Part shown: piece by piece, positions 11,132-25,453 of the stretch
How the letters are laid out: every line of letters begins with the position of its first letter
Numbering within the stretch: position 1 is the first letter of the stretch
Origin: Syncephalis fuscata
Taxonomy: Eukaryota > Zoopagomycota > Zoopagomycetes > Zoopagales > Piptocephalidaceae
Direction of reading: 5' to 3'
Length of the DNA stretch: 64,000 nucleotides
Assembly (NCBI GenBank): GCA_025786725.1
Contig: JAHLTZ010000039.1
Location: forward strand, 62,001 to 126,000
Made by a program: the position numbers and the translations under genes
The notes under the pieces: model-generated
What the model saw: the letters and a program-made list of their open reading frames with translations, nothing else
Database searches by the model: none
Told to the model about the DNA's origin: nothing

Positions 11132-12792
11132 ATGAATTCGGGCGGAACAAGGACTGTACAGCGTGGTGATATTCCCGATGTACCAGGTACTCGTCTTGAT
11201 CCTGTCAATGAGCGTGAATTACGCTCTAGAGTAGCCACACTATTGCAATTGGGCCATGAACGGTAGGGGAAACGAATGCACAGCAGTAATATCCATGACT
11301 GATAGTGCTGTGTTCTTCTATACGCGCTATGGGATATAGCTTTCCAGGTAAGGAGTCGAGAGTATTGTCGAGTAGTGATATAACACGCGTTCCCGCATAC
11401 GCACACGCATACGCACCCCATCAGGCTCGCAGCCGGTTAGTTTTACGCTAGATAGTTTAGAAGAGCTTAAGAGGGAAAAGTAAGTACTAGCTGTAGACAA
11501 AGAGCGTATATTTATTACGACTGTAGCTATTTTGTTTGCGAGAAAACCGATGGACAACGCTGTCTTATGTTAATGTTATCGAATGGCCCCAATAAAGGCT
11601 ACACTTATTTAGTAAGATGGGCAACTACAGCACCCACTTGACTAATTGTAATGTAGATAGACCGTAAAAATACTTATCGTTATGTTAATAACATCCAGTT
11701 CCCAGCTCCTGGTGATGCTTCATTTTCGGTCATGCAACATGACACTCTTTTAGATGGCGAATTAGTTTTAGATGTTGAATCCAATGGACGGGTAATAGCA
11801 TAATACTGGGCATAGTTTTAAATAATAACCACCATTGTCTATACTGTAGTTTACTCTACGTTTTATGGCATTTGACTTATTAACTATTGGTGGCAAGAAT
11901 GTAACAGACAGACCATTTACTGTTCGGTTGGGCGTATGTGACTAATTACTATGCACTATAACATGATGACTAATTGGATGTATATTAGCATTTAAGAGAT
12001 CATGTCTTGAAACCGTATCATGCCATGTTACGGGTACGTCCACAACTCGCGTCTATTGCACCGTTCGAGTAAGTGGGATAAATATCTATATAACGTATAA
12101 GTTTATCTATTTCCGTCACATGATAGAGTCTTGGCCAAACGAATGCAACTTTCGTATGGATTAGAGCGAGTAATAAAAGAGGAAATACCTCGTCTTCATC
12201 ACAAATCCGATGGTCTTATATTTACTTCATCGGTGGCAGGCTATGTGCCAGGCACATGTAATAAAATGTAAGTTTATTGTGTATAAAGCATAGTGTATTG
12301 ATATTGGCATCACCATCTGTATTAGATTAAAATGGAAACCACCTAATGAGAACTCTATGGATTTACAAGTACATCTTGTCTCTCCAAGCGGTCCTGATGC
12401 TGCCAGTCAACCACCTACAGTTGAACTTTGGGTTTGGCAATCGGGTACTGTTCATTCATTCTATGCCACATTGGGCATTACCATTGAAGAATGGCAGCAA
12501 TACCGCGGCCAGATCAGAGAAGGACGTATTATGGAGGTAGTTTATGATCCACAACACGTCCCTCCCCACCAATGGAAGATGATGCGATTCCGAGACGACA
12601 AGACAACGGCCAACCATATCAGTGTAGTCGAGAAGATTATGAAAAGTATTGAGGATGGCGTGGAAGAGGATAAGGTGTGTAACTATACGCAAGTCATTGT
12701 TAACCATCAGCTATACTAATTATGGCAAATAGCTTATTGAAATGGCGCCAGAAATCCGTACAGCATGGAAGCAGCGAGAAGGTAGCGCTTAA
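11132..12792 (+). CDS. mRNA capping enzyme, guanylyltransferase (CEG1-type)
   Basis: Transfers GMP from GTP to the diphosphate end of nascent mRNA through a covalent lysyl-GMP intermediate, in the nucleus. From ATG at 11132, exons join to give RFPGSQPVSFTLDSLEELKRE and then nucleotidyltransferase motif I, YFVCEKTDGQR, with the active-site lysine of KxDG. Further motifs follow: DTLLDGELVLDVE (motif III), HKSDGLIFTS (motif IV), MLKWKPPNENSMDL (motif V) and WKMMRFRDDKTTANH (C-terminal motif VI region). The last exon ends KQREGSA and the stop at 12790. About eight introns; one of them (donor near 11481) is only about 47 bp. No N-terminal triphosphatase domain is present, so this is the fungal-type stand-alone guanylyltransferase rather than the bifunctional metazoan enzyme. 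Confidence 0.93.
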
Positions 12793-13162
12793 ATTTAGTA
12801 TGGTTTTTTATTTGTTTGTGCCTAAATTACGTCTATTAGACTGTAATACCATCCATATAGTATGCCATTCTTCTTATTTATCAATAGGATAGAATGATAT
12901 CATTACTACAACATATAATTAAATCAAACATTTATCTATATCTTATAAATTGTTTGACTAAATTACATTCGTATTTTATTGAGAAACCGTTAAACCGGTT
13001 ACATTGACACTTTTGATTCGCTGTCATTGTCAGTGCCCCTTTGTGTATTATTTCTCCACTTTCCATTAACTAATACCGTTCTTTTTCAACACTACAACGA
13101 CACTATATCAAATAACATATCCTATTAGTTTTACTAGAGAGAGAAAGAGAGCGAGAGTAATC
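12793..13162. other. Intergenic spacer / BLTP1 upstream region
   Basis: 370 bp of AT-rich sequence. The 100 bp before the next ATG contain a CA/CT-rich run and a GAGAGAGAAAGAGAGCGAGAG stretch directly upstream of the start, probably 5' UTR. No gene seen. Confidence 0.4.
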
Positions 13163-16100
13163 ATGGACGGCAACACGACACCGCCCATCAACGAACTTGG
13201 TCATTTTTCAAACTTTTTGATATTTTGTATTATTACAGTAGTAATAGTCGTGCTTTATCTTTTCTTTTTCAATCGTCTTGTTGCATTCCTACTGTCGTAC
13301 TTTTTACGCTTATATATATGGCGTAAACATAGGGCCTACATAAGTATCGGTAAGTGTAGACACATTTAGCTATTCAGTAATGTATAAATGTGTTTTGAAT
13401 AGAATCGATACAGTTTGGTATATTAGCGGGACGTATTCTATTTAAGAACATCCACTATGTTGGTGAAAATATGTCACTGTCCATCCTCCAGGGGCATGTG
13501 ACATTTAGATATTGGTTAAAGGCTGTACGTGGTCATACTGCCACCACTAACATGGATCCGCCTACAAGCCAAGTTGGTATGTGATTTATTTGATGCAATT
13601 AGCGATGTTATTAATAGTATCGATTTAATAGATGAAGATTTGCCGTGTCGTATTATTTGCATCCTTGAGGGTGTAGAAGTATTTATATACAATAATACAG
13701 AAACGTATAGAGATGCCAAAAGGCAATTGGATCCTGAACAAGAGCCGGAAGAGCGAACATCCGAGAGAACACCTACTCAGTCGTCACGTAATCAATATTA
13801 TATGATGGTTATTCAATGTTTAATAGCTGCTTTAATTAGGTGAAACGGAGCTGGATAAGATTAGGAAATATCTTGATTCATCTATATTTTTGAAATTACT
13901 GCCAATACAGATTGATTGTCGGGTTGGCGCTATTGTTATTGGCAATTCACGTTTAGAAAGTTTGTTAACTATTGAATTTTCTGAAGGCGGTGGTGTTTAT
14001 ACGGCAACACGGGTAAATAGTCTATTAATTATCGAATAGTTTATATAACATATTACTATTATTACTGTTACTGTTATAGGCCAAATCACTACTTGATTAC
14101 TACCAAAGTCAATTGTTTATGAAATTAGGTCGAGTCCGTGTATCACTAAGAGAACATGCTGATTATGGCCAAATTGATAAAACATGGCGTAATTATACGA
14201 ATATGGCTAGACAAAAGTATTTGTAATTATCAACCACACACTTGATATTGATAGGCTATTTATTGTTTAGACGTGGATGGTTCCAACGTTGGTGTCTGTG
14301 CAACTCAATAGAGGCCACCGAAGAAGATACGTCAGAATATGAAATGACACCTAATCTTAAGCAATATCCTTTTTATGCGTATAATAGTGATAGCAATAGA
14401 TCAATTAGATTAGATTAGTTCTTGACTTTAGATTACCGCTGCCTATGATTCGTTAACTAATAAGGAAATGCAATACGCTGCAGTGGCAGATGTTCTAGAA
14501 TGCAGTCAATTAGATATTCTTTATTATTCCGATGTGGTTGGTAAATATGATGACTATTTGGCTATTTGAACGTTATAATATTTATACTCTATGGTATACT
14601 ATAGGAACGGTGCCACCATTGGACCAGCATTTATCGATAGAGAATGACAAGATTGGTAATGGAGATATAGCACCAGAATGGGGATTACAACTAGCAATAA
14701 CCAATAGTCTTATACAATATGGGCCATGGGCCGATAACCAAAGGTAGAATATAATAGATGTACGTTATAGTAGCCATTAATTATTAATTACCCATGAAGA
14801 GGACAACTACAAGACTTTTTCTATCCGGCCATCTACCGTAATCAACGCGTAACACCATTTCTACAGCATAATGATCCACGTATGCATACGGCATTTAATT
14901 TAAATATCCAATTTATGGGCGATACCAATTTCCGTATTCCAACTAGAGAGCCATCAAAGGTAAGTAATGTCTACCATCTAGTAAATATTGCTTTAATGGT
15001 GGCGGCTATAGGACTGGTTACATGTATCTGAGCCTCGTCAATCACCAACTCATCCGCGAGGTGCAGCAGCCGCACGACCCTATGGCTGGTTAGATCTACA
15101 AATGGCCCCTGATTCATCGTTATCGGTTGTGGTACCGTCCATTGTTGATGATATAGGCTATACAACAAAAGTAGAGTTGTATATGCGTAATGTAGATATT
15201 ACGACAAGTGTTGACTATGCTTCACTACTACTAGCCTCAGAGTGTCGAGTAAGTTTTTATTTATTTGTTATGATAGTTATAGTAATATATATATATATTA
15301 TACTTATGTTTTATGTCTATTAGTTTGTAGGCTATATGGAATCACCGCGTATATGGAATGCCAAACGACTATGGACTTATTCAGTATCGGTGAATAAGCC
15401 AGAAATATTTCTGTTACGTGACCATATCACTTTAGTGGTGGATTTAATCAATGACTGGACGGCAGGCCCTCCTGCTGATATGGCCCACTTTATACCGATG
15501 GCCTATGAGTATCACATTAGTTTAAGTGATTTGAAACTTCGTATGTGTGTCAATGAACACAATGTGATTAATCAAACCAATGATTTTGACGAGAATGGTA
15601 AGAGAAAATGTGTAACTTGCTAATAGAATGTTACTAATTTTAATGCTAGCATTTATTACACTTTCGACACCCATTTTTGCATTGGAGTTTAAAAGTCAAT
15701 TCTTTGATTATTTACCACAAGAAGTATCGATGCCATTTCAAATTAAGGTAGGATTAATATAACTATTATACTTTTATTAAATATTACTATTGAACACTAG
15801 GTGGCTGATGCTGGATTATCAATGGATTTGCCATCATTAGATACAAATGGTGCATTTTTAAGCGAAGAGGCTCGTCATTGCTTATCTGTGGGCATTCTAG
15901 AACTAGGTGGCTCATTTGAATATCATCCACAAGTTGATGTCGATCATGTAGATTGTTTAACATTACGTATTAAAGTAAGCTATTATTATTATTGTTATCC
16001 ATTATTACCCATTACTAATTAATTGTTAATTATTTAGGTGGATGATGTTACTGGTCGTTTATTTGGATTTATTATTCGATATATTATTATATTGGCTGAT

Positions 16101-19100
16101 AACTATTTTGGTGAATACGTTGATTTCACTACAACTGATGACTACCGTAATGGATTAAATGATACAACATCTCGACGACTACGAGTTCGACGTCGTCAAG
16201 CATCGAAGGTTAGTATTGTATGAATATTAGTCAGATTACTTATCTAATGATAACTATAAATAGCCGGCTTCTAATCAATTTGAAGTACATGTTATTGCCG
16301 TTATTACTCGAGGGTTTCTATTTCTACCCGAAACACTGTATAGTCTTGGAGAACGGCCATTACTTTTAGAATTTGATGAACTTCAAGTTGATAATCGTAA
16401 TGTTAGTTTTTATCAAGGTAAATATTCATATTACTATATGATATTTATATAATAATATGGTATTAGATTTGTTTATTTCATCAAGTCCTATCAAACTATC
16501 ACGTGGATCACCGGCCATGAGTGGTCGTCGTACACAAGCATCAGCTGCTCGTTCTATGTGGGAACGTACCGAGTGTATCTATCTAGATGGTAAGTACACA
16601 TGTTGTTGTCGTCGTTATTTTAGCGTTAATAAATGTAGAATTGAGTATTCATGGACATCGTCTATTTGGTCCAATGCCCAATACACTTACATATGTATGT
16701 CATTGGGAAATTGATCTTGGACAGTTATCGGGCCGAGTACGTCCAGCCTTGTTAGAAGCAGTTGTTTCGGCTGTTCAACGACTCGATTATCAAATGGATG
16801 ACTTTGAAAATGCACTACCTCATCAGCTTTCACCATCCGGCTATCCTGATGTTACCTTTCTACGAGTGGGTGTACGTCAAATTGATTTAACTATTTGGGG
16901 CAGTCAAGAAACGGCCACCCAACTGCTTATATCAGAAGGCATTCGAGTAGAATTCCAGAATCTTATTGGCGAGAAGTACAGTAAGAAGACGTTAGTGGCT
17001 GTACCACAAGTTATTCTACGTAGTTTAGCAGCCACTAAATCAAATGCCAATGATCCTGCGATAGTAAGTAGATGGTGATTTATTATTTTTGTTGTTATTG
17101 TCATTACAGTAGTGTTAATAAGTAACTGAATAGTTGCCGGCTGAAACGCTTATATGGACAGAAGTAGCTTATGTGGAGACATCAATTGATTTCACCGCCT
17201 ATACACATACATCAGATTGGTATGAAAAACGAGAACAACAACGCAACTTTATACACGATCAAGATAGAGAAACACGGAGATGCGCTTTTCTATATAGTTC
17301 TGATACTGATACTATACACGAAGGTAACTAAATACTGGATAATGGTATAGTAGAATAGAAGCGTGACTAATAGCCATGTATTTAGCACTGGGAGATGAAC
17401 TAACGCGACCTGATCACCAAGGTGCCTTGTATATTCCACCATTTCAACCATCATTTGCTGGTAATTATTTAATTGCTACTGGTTTAATATTTGTATATTG
17501 AATATGATATAATTATTAGATGATGACTCAACTGTATTGGCCATCCATCGACACTCTTTACAAAGCTATAGTACAGGTCAATATTCAGCCGGTTCTCAAA
17601 GCTTCCCGGTAGAACGTGATATTTCGGATCATGAACAAGATATATCAGGATCTGATAGCGATTCAGGCGTTGAGGAGGAGGAGGAGGGACGAGTAGATGA
17701 GCGCGGGGAACATTTAAATCTACTGACATCTCCTAGTCGGTAAGTAAATATAGAATAAATCATAATAGAAATAATATGGCTATTAATGTGTATTTATTGA
17801 TATCATAGATATTCGTTATCGAATCGATCTAAACTTAGTCGACGTAGTTCAGCCGTTGAATCATTTCGTACGGCATGGGAAAGTCGACATTCGCGATCCA
17901 CTTATGAAGGACGTGATGTCGACGATAATGATAGTGATATTGAAGATGAATTAAATGATGATGAAGCGCTACTTTATTCACCTGGTACGCTATATTGTTC
18001 AATAGTTATTTATACTAATATAAATATAATAGATGAGGATGTTTTATTAGATGCCCCTTCAAAGCCGCTATCTATTCCATATCATAAATATTTACGTCGA
18101 TTCCAAATAGAAAGATCTTGGCAGCCAGGCGGCAATGGTCATATTTACATTAAACCACCACTTACTCGTTTCAATCCCGAGGTAAATATATATATAGTAT
18201 ATAGTATACTATATTTACGGTATTTAATTAGATGGATCAAGAAGAAACAATTACCGATGAATCATGGCGGCCACCTTTCTATGACATGTGGCGTGAATTT
18301 GTCCGTGATCATTATGACAGTACAACTATCAACTATTTTGAGGATGGAGAACATCGATCAGCCTTTGTTATTGATATGCAAAGATCAGTTGATTTATTAG
18401 TGACACCTGTATTTTTACGTATTGTGGGTGATTTATTAGAATCATTAGACAGTGAAGTAAGTATTTACACATATACACACACATATATATATATCAACAG
18501 TTGCTAATAAAATTTTTATAGGATCGATCACCGGATAAATTACTTGATTCACTTCATATCGGTTATATGTCGCGGTTCTTTACAGCCCATAATCCAACCC
18601 GTGTTACATCTACTTTATGGGCAGTGGCCGTCCGTGTATTCATTTAAATGCCATTCAAGATGTGGCATTGCCGGCCGACCTTACCTCTTATGATGGCTAT
18701 TCAAATCATCGTACACTATATGATCTATCGGGTACATTATTATGTGCAGCTGAAGTAATACTGGACGCGTTTACGCTTCGTTTAACCCAGCAAACTGTTG
18801 AAGCATCGAAGGATTTACCGCAATTAAAACTTAACGTATCACTGGGCAGCGTACGAAGTAATCTACGATTTGTTAGTAGTTCTGATTTCACCGGCATTAC
18901 AGGTATTCCAGGTGTGATGTGTTCAATTGAACCATCTACAACAGTGCAACAACAAGATAGTGGCCGTAATGAACCTGTGGTGGTTAGTTGTTCGGCCGAT
19001 GATATTAGTATACAATTAAGTGGTGGTGGCACGCTTGAAGATCGGCTTGTTTTGGATATGCAAAGTATATCGGCTACTTGTGTTCATCAAGCGATAGAGA

Positions 19101-22100
19101 TTGTTGCAGGTGCTGCTGTATCATGGCTATCGTTTGTTGATCAATTAGAGCGTATTTTAAAGCCATTTGCTGCAAGATGGTCAGCACGGGACCGGCTATT
19201 AGTGGCCGCATTGGCTGAATCGTCAGCAAAAGAAGTTATGCCTGGTGGTGATGCAGCATTCTTAACGCGTCCATCCATTGCTTGGCGTCTATCACCGCCA
19301 GCATTTCAAAATGATTCAGGCTGGTGGTTACTCGCTCGATTGCGTCATTGTGCCCATAGTTTATCAGCTATACAGATTAACAGAGTTAAACAGCGTATTC
19401 GCTCGTTGGATCTACAAGATCGTTTACGGTTTGAAGAGTTATACGAGGCTACACGTCGCCATCTAAGTACATGGATTCATTGGGACAACGAGCGAGATAG
19501 TCGGTGCTACTTACTCGACAAGTTGTTTGGACGACCCATAGTTACTGATGCTAGAACTTCTGTCAGTGCTTTGCCGGCTGGCTTAAGACAGCAAGGACTC
19601 GATTTAGACACACTACTGGATCGACTAGCTCGTGAAAAGGCCGGCATTTCTTATAGACTTGCGCGTATTCATGTATGTATTTACGAACCGAAAAGTGAGA
19701 ATAATATCGCCATTGGTCCAATTACTGCCAACTTTGAAAGCCGACGACGCGACAACCATGGCGACTATTCACGATGGACACCCGATGCTAAATTGTCAAT
19801 ACTAGCTCGATTCTCCGTATCGCAAATAGATATTGATATATCACCTAGTATGTTATCGCTGATTAAACATGCCCTTGAGGTACAGCGCAGCTTCTCTGCC
19901 TATCAACCATTAAATCATTTCATGTATGAACGGGATAGCCTGGCACAACAGCAGCAAAGAGTCAATAGGCCGTATTCAAATGACTTTACATCAAGATCAT
20001 CTACAGCACCTGTCACAACACCTACAAATAATGTTACTACAATGAAATGGATCGAACATCTACGCCGTAATATTACTGTTCAATGTTTTGTATCGTTACA
20101 ACTAATGACTATTACAGCTTCTGCACATAATCTATTATTACGTAGTCAATTATCGGCCCTTCATTTAACGATGTTATTAACGCCATTTAATACAACAAAC
20201 AGCAATACGCCATCATCGTCACCATCCACAGCGGTGAATATGGCTGTTATGTCTACTATTTCGGCCATGTTACGTCGATTTGATGTTGTTATTCAAGAGC
20301 TGCAAATTAAACCTCATTCATTAAGAATGAAACATCCACCAACTACATTGCTGGAAATTGAATTAAATCGACAAAGTATTAATGGATCTGCCGTGCTATT
20401 TGATCCATTAAAATCGATGACAACACTACCGGATCTACTGAATGTCATGGGTGGATTAGGTGGCATATCTATTCGTATACCACAAAGTTTATTAAAACTG
20501 TATCACTTTGTTGAAGAGTGGAAAACGGATAACTTGCCCACTTATGACTTTCTACTACATAGAATACGTAATGAGTGGAAACAAACGCGTAAACCGGCAA
20601 CACCTGTACCGATGCAAGTCATATCCACCACACCTACTGAATCAAAAGATTGGCTTCAACTATTAGCGAGTCGTTTAAGAGTTCATTTGCTTATTGACAC
20701 GTTAACACTACACGCTGATACACTGCCCTCATTAAGCGGTTGTTATATAGCCCGTCAATTAATGTTAACGATGCAACCGGGCCAGTCTCAAGTAGTCGAT
20801 ATTCAAGGACAAATACATGATCAGAAAGTGAAGTTTTCAACGCGTTCGACAAATACACCACAACTACTACCGTCTAATGATACGATTAGCCATGGTGTAT
20901 TTCCTATACCGGCTATTCGATTTGGTAGTCGATATAGATTTAAGCATAATCCCGCTTCTACTTCTACAAGTAATAACAATAGTAACAATAATAATAATCA
21001 ACGGGATGTTACATCGATGGCTAAATCACGACATAAACCAATACCGCCACCTATATCCACTACGCATAATACGACAACGACGAAAACGTATGCCGCCAAC
21101 ACGTCTAATGTCAATTTGTTAGATGTTGTGGTAACGGTTGATTTTGTTGATTTAGTACTTGATGCTGATCTAATGGACAAAGTAATCACCATTCAAGGTT
21201 TACTAGGCAATGAAGTAAACGATGCATTAGAAGTATTTGTGGCAGCCAAAAAACGCTATAGTACAAGTAATACGGCAATCATTAGTCAGGATACAAGTCC
21301 CGAGTCAAATCAAGGTGATATTAGCGATAAAACAACAAAAAATAGTGGACTGGGACTGTATTATTCCATTAGTGTGGCATTACTTAGTGCTCGCGTTACA
21401 GCAGTTAGTCCAGCAGCAGCCATGATTCTAGAATCAGATGTACTACGTGGCTATTTAACAAATCATATTGAAACAAAGCCGTTCTCTATCGATTCAGAGA
21501 TGTACTGGAAGGTAGTGGCTAAAGGATTGAATTTATCATTATGCCATGGTTCAGTAGTAATGGCCAGTACATGGTCACGCGATAAACAATGGCGTCACAA
21601 AAGACTGGCCTTTATTCTATTGGATTTTAAGTTGCAAAACTTTAGAGAACGGTCATCTATGAAGCGTAGTGATCATTTGCCAACAGATGCTTGTGCACGT
21701 CGTATTTACATTTGTATTGATCGGGCCCATGCAGTAATGCAACCGGTAGCACTGGGTAAACTGGTCGATTTTGCCATTTTTTATAGTCGTGAATTATCAC
21801 GTCGACGAGAAGCAAAAGCGGGTGAAATACAGCGATTAACGGATAATACACGTCGTATGTTGCGGTCGCTTGATGTTGAGCTGCCCAAATACAAAGAGAC
21901 AGGCCGTTCCCTGCTAGAGGATAAATCCATTTCTATTCAAGTAAGCCGACTCACCGTAGCTATGCCACTAGTACGTGACTGGGAAGGTGGCACTATGATG
22001 TCCATTACAAGTACAAGCAATAGTGGCGGAGACACAGAATCATCGAGTCATAGTCATCATGACCATTTACACGGTGTACCAGCCTTTCTTATATCTGCCA

Positions 22101-25100
22101 CGGCCATCGATTTATTAACACGTCGATGGGAGGCCAGTTGTGGTCTGCTAAACAACTTTTATATTCAATTTGTACCAAGATTTAATCAAAGTGTGGAGGA
22201 GCATTTTGATCCAGCATGGCACCCCCGCGTAAACCGTGTCTTATTACCGGCACTGCAATGTGAAGTACACGCAGCAGGTACACGCCAAATGAAGCAAGTC
22301 TGGTTTGATGCATGGGCCGATGGATTAGAGGTGGATATCGATTCACAAGTAGTCCATCATATTGGTACATTAAGTGCTATTTGGGAATATAGTCGGGACA
22401 GATTTGAATTCCTCACTATTGAAGCACTAGATACCAATACGGTAGATACTGATACAGCGACAGCACCGATCATTGATACGAATACGAATAATGATGCTGG
22501 TGAATCGATTCTACTCGCCATTGAGGCACGTCTCTCTATTGATAGTGGTACCTGTCGATTCCATCCCCATCTACCGCGCCTATTAAGACATACACCTAAT
22601 TCGGAGACTAACAACAATAAGCATAGTACAAGTAGTTATTACCCTTCAAAGCGTGTATCTGCGCGATTTGGTGGTAGAACGGCTCAATCATCCCATCCAC
22701 CATTAGGCGCATCAATATCTACATCAACACAGCAAGCAGCATCACAACAACAGCAATCACAACAGCCATTGGCAGAAACTAATCTACGTCGTAACTACGA
22801 CAACTGTTTAGTAGTGCCGGGTCTTAGTCTGCGTACAAGTGTTAAACTACCACTAGGTTCATCTCATAAAAATCTTGAAGCAGCGGCTGCTCAACGAGCC
22901 CATGTTGATGTACATATCCATGCTAGTGAAAATGTACTCTACCCAACACTAGTACCGTTTATTGATGAATTACTATCAGGTCTACAATCAAGTCTGGCTC
23001 AGTCATCGCCTCAAATGACTCCACGACCATTGATAATAGATAAAGGGCGTTTATTACGTGAAAAGGAAGCAGAAGCAGAAACATCAGCCATGGCTAATAC
23101 TACAGCTACAGCCGCAGCTATATCTATTCCCAATATGCCTATTTCGATCTATTACGACTATCACGTACTCAGGTAAAACTTAGTTGCGAACCCACCGCAC
23201 AAGTATCTGGCTTACTTGACTGGGCTGATGGCCGTCTACTAATTGCCTTGACACCTGGCCATGAAGATCGACGTCAATTAACGTTTAGTGGTCGTATTCT
23301 AGATTTATCTGTACGTGTTCAACATGCCTTTTCGCCTGAACACTGTTTATCAGCGGCGACTGGTGCTATTGTTTGCAGTGCATCGATGATTGTACAGCCA
23401 TCGCTATATGAACAAACCATACCGATATTAGTGTCATCGCCATCTATAAAAAATACTGGTCATCATGATAGTAATGACAATGCTGTTTCGTTGATACTTG
23501 ATATGCCGGGTATAACAAGTGATTTAAATATACGACATTTACAAGACTGGCTTACCTTTGAACGATGCTGGATAAGTAGATGGTCAACCACCAAGATGAA
23601 TAGTGACGTAGTAAAGAGCAATGAAGATATAACATCCAATACATCAATACCTGCATCGATACCACTTCATAAACTGACACGAAGTAATAATGCGATGTTA
23701 AAATCATCATCAACAACCAATACGAACACGACATCTGATACATCGACACTATTGGGCAATTCAACAATGCCATGGAGTATTTTTATTATATTTAATTTAC
23801 GTAACTTCTCACTTAATGCTGATCTTAGTCAAGCCATTGGTATAGCCACGGCTGAATTGACTAATATTTCACTTTCATCACGTACTATTCCCGGTCGTAT
23901 TTCTGCCTCATCATTACGTTTGGGTGCGGCTGGTCTACGTTCTGATGGAAGAATTCATAGTGATTTGGCGGTCAAAGAAATTAATATTAATTTGGCTTCA
24001 TTGCTATGTACGCTGCCCACCGGACCTGGTTCATCGTATCTATTAGCCTTACATCTTGACTTTGCCGGTCTTTCTGCCATGGTCGATTATGAGTATCAGC
24101 GTATTTTATTGGCCGAATTAGGAGCCATTCGTGCTCGTGCAGGTGACCGATGGATTAATTTCGGTTTAGATGATGCGCAAATTGAATTAAATTGCAACAT
24201 TGATCTTGGCCATGTAGAAGCGATTATTGCTACCAAGACGATACCGCTAATCATGCGCACCGCCGATAAGATTAGTGGTCTGGTTCAGGAAAAACAATCG
24301 ATTGTACGTACACTGTTTTTGGATTACGAGACAAGTGGTGATAATACTACTACAACGAATCGTTTATCGATTGCTATACCGGCACCGATACCGCCCACAC
24401 GTACTCGATCGTCTACATCAATGTCACAGCTAGTGAATGATGCATTTGTCACTACAGATCTACAACCTAAACTCGCTCTTAATATTAATATAGGGGCGGT
24501 TAAAGCTGCTGTCTATCCTTACTATCTTAGCGATAGCGATTGTGCGCGAGCCATTCTTCAAACGTTTAATCTATCACTTATCCGTGACGTACAATCAGCG
24601 AGTGATATTACAAAGCGTGACTTGCAACTCAAACTCGATATGCTATCACTTGTAAAGACACAGTGTCGCAAGATGGATGGCCGTGATGAACGCGATCTAC
24701 CAATGTCAGCATGGGTAACTCGAGTGCAAGAAGGCACTGCTCGTAACATTCTTTCTTTGCCCGCCGCTACACTAAGCACACAAGCTAGACGGGCCGCCGA
24801 TGGACTACATACTGATTTGACATTTACGACCGAATTTATTGGTCATGTAGACATTGCGTTGAATTTTGGTCTGATTAAGTACTTGCAAGAACTAGGTGCT
24901 CTTTACAAACGACAGATGGATCAACGCGATGCATCGGCCGATTATCCAAAAAAGTCGGTACCGTCAACACCTGCGGCTACGACGAGTGACGAATCCGATC
25001 CAATGGCCAAAGCAGCTACTGTATCAACTGCGGATACACTATCAACGGCCGATGAAGCGGCTAAAACTGCTACTACTGCTACTGCTACTGCTACTGCTAC

Positions 25101-25359
25101 TAATGATAATGGTGGTGGTGCTACGGCCAAGTATCCATTAGCTAATAAGATGATTTATACAGTTGTGGAGCCAGTACGATTTGATCCAAAATTACGTGTT
25201 ATGGGCGATGCAACACCGCCACTCGAGTGGATTGGCGTACAACGACAACGCTTACCAATCATTCTTAATGAAGAGTTGGCCGATCCTCTTGAAAAAGGTA
25301 TGCTTCAGCTACAAGAAGTATACAGCAATGCTATTGCTCTACGAAAACATGGCATGTAG
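13163..25359 (+). CDS. Bridge-like lipid transfer protein BLTP1/Csf1 (Tweek/KIAA1109 family)
   Basis: A giant rod-shaped RBG-family protein that conducts lipids at ER contact sites. Residues 1-62 give an N-terminal membrane anchor (FLIFCIITVVIVVLYLFFFN, then LLSYFLRLYIWRKHRAYISI). The first intron is followed by the diagnostic SIQFGILAGRILFKNIHYVG, SILQGHVTFRYWL and DLPCRIICILEGVEVFIYN segments shared with yeast Csf1 and animal BLTP1. The later conserved block RTQVKLSCEPTAQVSGLLDW lies near 23160-23220, and the protein ends ALRKHGM at 25359. The first ~5.4 kb is cut by about twenty introns, whereas 18522-25359 is essentially one exon. Two places need a one-base correction to stay in frame: near 18645 (CATTTAAATG) and within about 23050-23150; both require one missing base. 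A short ACTGCT repeat at about 25070-25105 codes for a Thr/Ala run. Total length about 3,700 residues. Confidence 0.88.
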
Positions 25360-25453
25360 ATTGAATAATAACAGTATTTTGCTTTTATTGTTTATGTTAC
25401 TAAATACAACGATATTGGGTGATTTATGATAGTGAATAATTTTACTTTAATAA

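Noticed and set aside
18600-18660. Programmed -1 ribosomal frameshift in BLTP1
   Set aside because: The bases do not form a slippery heptamer in the incoming frame, and three other one-base losses in the window make sequence error simpler.
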